DNA of 64,000 bases from Pedobacter puniceum (GTDB taxonomy: Bacteria; Bacteroidota; Bacteroidia; Sphingobacteriales; Sphingobacteriaceae). The position numbers were made by a program, and so were the translations under genes. Below are positions 61,282-64,000 of the stretch, piece after piece (the stretch's first letter is position 1; each line of letters opens with the position of its first letter). The stretch covers positions 186,001-250,000 of the forward strand of contig NZ_WKJI01000002.1 in assembly GCF_009674685.1 (NCBI RefSeq), given 5' to 3'. A model generated the notes under the pieces. That model saw only the letters and a program-made list of their open reading frames with translations, was not told where the DNA came from and searched no databases.

Positions 61282-62103
61282 ATGTTAATGGAGTCTTATT
61301 TAAACAAAGAGAAACCAGAAGTAAGGTTAAGAGCTTTTAGGGCTATAGATGACCCAGAAACTTGCGCCTTATTTGTAGAAGGACATAAAAATGTACTTAC
61401 CAGTATTGGAGTTACTAAGGTTACATCATCTAAAAATGAATGGGTAGATAACCCTGGTGCGTTTGTACTCATTGTAGAATCTTTAGATAAAAAAAAGGTT
61501 TATGGTGGCGTACGTATCCATGTTGCTGGTGGTAGCCAGCCATTACCTATTGAGGAAGCTACCAAAGCGCTAGATCCTGCAATAACCAATCTTGTTTATC
61601 AGTATGCCCAACAAGGTACGGGTGAGTTTTGTGGTCTTTGGAATTCTAGAGAAATTGCAGGTTATGGTGTTGGAAGTATCTTTTTATCAAGAGCTTGTGT
61701 GGCTATTTCTACGCAAATTGGCATTAAATCTATTTTTGCGCTTTGCGCTCCTTATACAGTACAAATGGGCATTAACTCTGGTTATGAAATAGAAACCAGT
61801 ATAGGTAACAATGGTACTTTTTACTATCCAAAATTAGATTTAATAGCTACAACAATGATTTTAAAAGATCCTGAGTTTTTAAGTAAAGCTGTAAACGAAG
61901 AAAGAGATGCTATTTTCAAACTTAGAGAGCATTTGAACATCACTCGTGTAGAAGAACTCAGGAAAAAGCAAATAGAAATACATTATGAAATACAAATCCC
62001 TAACCTTGAAAACTGGGATTTAAAAGCTGCAATAGCTAACACTTCTTTAAAAAATCCGGATTTAGAAAATAAAGACCTAGATGAATTTGATATCTTCTAC
62101 TAA
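61282..62103 (+). CDS. GNAT/N-acyl-transferase-like protein of unknown function
   Basis: A 273-residue cytoplasmic protein. The N-terminal half resembles an acyltransferase fold: VRLRAFRAIDDPETCALFVEGH, GAFVLIVESLDKKKVYGGVRIH, GEFCGLWNSREIAGYGVGSIFLSRACVAIS and SIFALCAPYTVQMGINSGYE, where RxxGYGxGS-like residues may bind the acyl-CoA phosphates. I do not recognise a named family. The acidic C-terminus is NLENWDLKAA followed by Asn/Leu/Asp-rich turns. It is 10 bp upstream of the ThiF-nitroreductase fusion, so the two probably work together, for example in making or modifying a small molecule. Unrelated to pectin by content. Confidence 0.65.
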   Translation: MLMESYLNKEKPEVRLRAFRAIDDPETCALFVEGHKNVLTSIGVTKVTSSKNEWVDNPGAFVLIVESLDKKKVYGGVRIHVAGGSQPLPIEEATKALDPAITNLVYQYAQQGTGEFCGLWNSREIAGYGVGSIFLSRACVAISTQIGIKSIFALCAPYTVQMGINSGYEIETSIGNNGTFYYPKLDLIATTMILKDPEFLSKAVNEERDAIFKLREHLNITRVEELRKKQIEIHYEIQIPNLENWDLKAAIANTSLKNPDLENKDLDEFDIFY

Positions 62104-62113
62104 ACCTTAAAAA

Positions 62114-64000
62114 ATGCCTGACCCAAACACTTCTCATTTTAGCATCAACAAACAACTTAAAGAAACTTACAAACCTTTAATTCTTAGAATTTACAAAAAA
62201 GAAGACCTTCAAATCTATCATCAATTATTTGAACAACAAGAAGTACAATTTGTACATGATGAAATATGGAGCCAGTTACAAGAACTTGTAAAATCTAAAA
62301 ATCCATCTATCAGATTAACAGAGGAGCTATTACAAAAACTTATTGATGAAGAACTTGGTACATTAAGTTTAGCGCATTATGGTGTTTGGGTATATTATCC
62401 TTGGAGTAAAAGATTAGTGCATTTACTTGATAAAGAAGCATTTATTGAGGTAAGAACAAACCGTAATCAGTATAAAATAACCAGAGCCGAAAGAGACACT
62501 TTAGGGACTAAAAAAATAGGAATTATAGGTCTATCTGTTGGGCAATCTATAGCACTTACCTTAGCTATGGAAAGAGGTTGTGGCGAGTTACGTTTGGCAG
62601 ATTTTGATACTTTAGAATTAAGTAATCTTAACAGAATTAGAAGCGGTGTAAGTAATTTAGGACTTTCAAAAGTGGTTATTGCTGCTCGTGAAATTTCAGA
62701 AATAGACCCTTTTTTAAATGTAGTTTGTTTTAAAGAAGGTTTAACAGAAGTTAATTTGGATGATTTCTTTTTAAAAGATGGTAAGCTAGACCTTTTAGTG
62801 GATGAATGCGATGGTTTAGATATGAAAATTATAGCCAGAGATAAAGCTAAAGCGTTGCAAATTCCGGTTTTAATGGATACCAGCGATAGAGGAATGCTTG
62901 ATGTAGAACGATTTGATTTAGAACCCAATAGAGAGCTGCTTCATGGTACAGTAAAAGGAATAAACCCGCAGAACATTAAAGAATTAAGCAATGAGGATAA
63001 AATCCCTTTGATATTACAAATGCTTGGTGCCGAAAATATTTCCTTAAGAGGAAAAGCATCTATGGTAGAAGTACAGCAAACCATCAATACATGGCCGCAG
63101 CTTGCTAGCTCTGTTACTTTGGGTGGCGCTGTAACCGCTGATGTAAGCAGAAGAATTTTATTGAACCAGTTTCATGCTTCTGGCAGATATTATATAGATT
63201 TAGAAGAATTAATTGCTAACCCAAAAGATGCTTCAACAGAACTTTCAACAGAAAGAACAAACCCTCATGAACCTTTATCTAAAGAAGATTTATTAAGTTT
63301 AGTAAAACAGGTAAACATCTCAAAAAGTAAGGATTTTATCCTTCCTGATATTGGCATTATTAAAGAACTAATCAGTGCTGCTTCGGCAGCCCCATCTACC
63401 GGGAATGACCAACCTTGGAAATGGCTTTTTCAGGACGGTTTTCTATATCTTTTCCATGAAGAAAATCGTTCTTATTCTTTCGGAGATTTTCAAAAAACGG
63501 CTTCATTTATCTCCTTAGGTGCCGCTTATGAAAACCTATATCTACAAGCTTTAAACCATAAGCTTGAAACTAAGATTAATTTTTTTCCTCTTCCTGGGAA
63601 TGAAAAACTTGTAGCAGCTATTCATTTTGAAAACTTAACTTTACTTTCAAATGCATTACTAAAAGAACTCTCTGCCTATATTTTTAAAAGATGTACTAAC
63701 CGTAATCCTTCTGTAAAACAACTTTTGCCAACAGAAAAATTAGACCATTTAAAAAACATCACCCAAACTATTCCAAACGTAAAGCTTCAATATTTCACTC
63801 AAGAAGATGAAATTAAGAAACTAGGAAAAATGATAGGTATTTGTGATAGGATACGTTTACTCAATAAAGAAGGTCATTACGATTTTGTGTACCGAGAGAT
63901 GAGATGGACCACCAACCATGCTGAACGAAGTAAAGATGGTATTGATATAAAAACTTTAGGGCTCAGCAACTCGCAACTTGCCGCATTAAGCATGATAAAA
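62114..64000 (+). CDS. ThiF/E1-like adenylyltransferase fused to nitroreductase-like domain (Rv1355c-type), partial
   Basis: The ATG at 62114-62116 opens a frame of 629 codons that runs past the right edge. Residues about 125-360 are a ThiF/MoeB/E1 domain: KKIGIIGLSVGQSIALTLAM (nucleotide loop), LRLADFDTLELSNLNR (the D and NLNR motifs), and LLVDECDGLDMKI. No CxxC zinc pairs are seen. From about residue 410 a flavin nitroreductase-like domain begins (IKELISAASAAPSTGNDQPWKW). The order matches the Rv1355c family, whose function is not established to my knowledge. The 10-bp gap to the acyltransferase-like gene suggests a two-gene module that adenylates a carboxylate and then performs a flavin-linked redox step. 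C-terminus not visible. Confidence 0.8.
   Translation, partial: MPDPNTSHFSINKQLKETYKPLILRIYKKEDLQIYHQLFEQQEVQFVHDEIWSQLQELVKSKNPSIRLTEELLQKLIDEELGTLSLAHYGVWVYYPWSKRLVHLLDKEAFIEVRTNRNQYKITRAERDTLGTKKIGIIGLSVGQSIALTLAMERGCGELRLADFDTLELSNLNRIRSGVSNLGLSKVVIAAREISEIDPFLNVVCFKEGLTEVNLDDFFLKDGKLDLLVDECDGLDMKIIARDKAKALQIPVLMDTSDRGMLDVERFDLEPNRELLHGTVKGINPQNIKELSNEDKIPLILQMLGAENISLRGKASMVEVQQTINTWPQLASSVTLGGAVTADVSRRILLNQFHASGRYYIDLEELIANPKDASTELSTERTNPHEPLSKEDLLSLVKQVNISKSKDFILPDIGIIKELISAASAAPSTGNDQPWKWLFQDGFLYLFHEENRSYSFGDFQKTASFISLGAAYENLYLQALNHKLETKINFFPLPGNEKLVAAIHFENLTLLSNALLKELSAYIFKRCTNRNPSVKQLLPTEKLDHLKNITQTIPNVKLQYFTQEDEIKKLGKMIGICDRIRLLNKEGHYDFVYREMRWTTNHAERSKDGIDIKTLGLSNSQLAALSMIK

Noticed and set aside
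62467-62928. 153-codon minus-strand open frame
   Set aside because: It is antisense to the ThiF domain with its nucleotide-binding and NLNR motifs, and is Ser/Lys/Leu-rich without domain features.
1-64000. tRNA genes, CRISPR arrays, insertion sequences, riboswitches
   Set aside because: Reading both strands gave no cloverleaf, no spaced direct repeats, no transposase and no recognisable riboswitch core. The 110-130 nt leaders before three operator-controlled genes show no clear conserved fold by eye.

Overview
The window is a large pectin-degradation region from a Bacteroidota bacterium, most likely a Sphingobacteriaceae/Pedobacter-type soil organism. The evidence is a SusC/SusD pair, three proteins ending in type IX secretion (T9SS) sorting domains, AT-rich DNA with TAnnTTTG-like promoter boxes, many short A-rich start regions instead of strong Shine-Dalgarno sites, and typical Bacteroidota lipoprotein signals. 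No tRNA, rRNA, CRISPR array, insertion sequence or phage gene was seen.

Layout. (A) 1-19044, minus strand: a side-chain glycosidase operon. In transcription order it holds a PQQ-type sugar dehydrogenase, a cytochrome c, a beta-helix lipoprotein, GH2, two GH95, a second beta-helix protein of the same family, GH31, GH88, then (after a 200-bp gap) GH29 and a GH28 cut by the left window edge. (B) 19480-22281, plus strand: an AraC regulator, a PL7-like secreted protein and the housekeeping gene for threonylcarbamoyl-AMP synthase. (C) 22339-29167, minus: uxaA, uxaB, GH105, GH28. (D) 29499-34051, minus: SMP-30-like propeller, CE8, PL9, GH43. (E) 34216-41131, minus: three T9SS-exported proteins (multidomain CE8, PL9, and a protein with no recognised catalytic domain). 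(F) 41422-55050, minus: the core PUL, susC, susD, a fibronectin/beta-helix surface lipoprotein, three PL1 lyases, two CE12 acetylesterases and a CE8. (G) 55360, plus: a LacI regulator divergent from susC. (H) 56426-60886, minus: uxaC, kdgK, eda, exuT-like transporter. (I) 61282 to the right edge, plus: an unrelated pair, an acyltransferase-like protein and a ThiF-nitroreductase fusion.

How it works together. T9SS-exported and surface PL1/PL9 lyases and CE8/CE12 esterases strip methyl and acetyl groups and cut the homogalacturonan/rhamnogalacturonan backbone; SusCD imports oligomers; periplasmic GH28, GH88, GH105, GH43, GH2, GH29, GH95 and GH31 trim them; ExuT imports uronate; and UxaC-UxaB-UxaA-KdgK-Eda take it to pyruvate and glyceraldehyde-3-phosphate. 

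The most striking unexplained signal is regulatory. Four of the transcription units (C, D, E, F) carry the same 14-base core GCAATCGWTRCCGG, in three cases as part of a clearly palindromic 18-bp site, placed 47-48 bp upstream of a TAnnATTG box. The strongest copy is a perfect palindrome beside the lacI-type gene. This looks like one regulon controlled by that LacI protein from an activator-like position. Other points worth a second look are a shared, unassigned N-terminal module in two T9SS proteins, a pair of beta-helix proteins with invariant RHD/HHRW/GHGW motifs, and a periplasmic sugar-oxidation pair leading a glycosidase operon.
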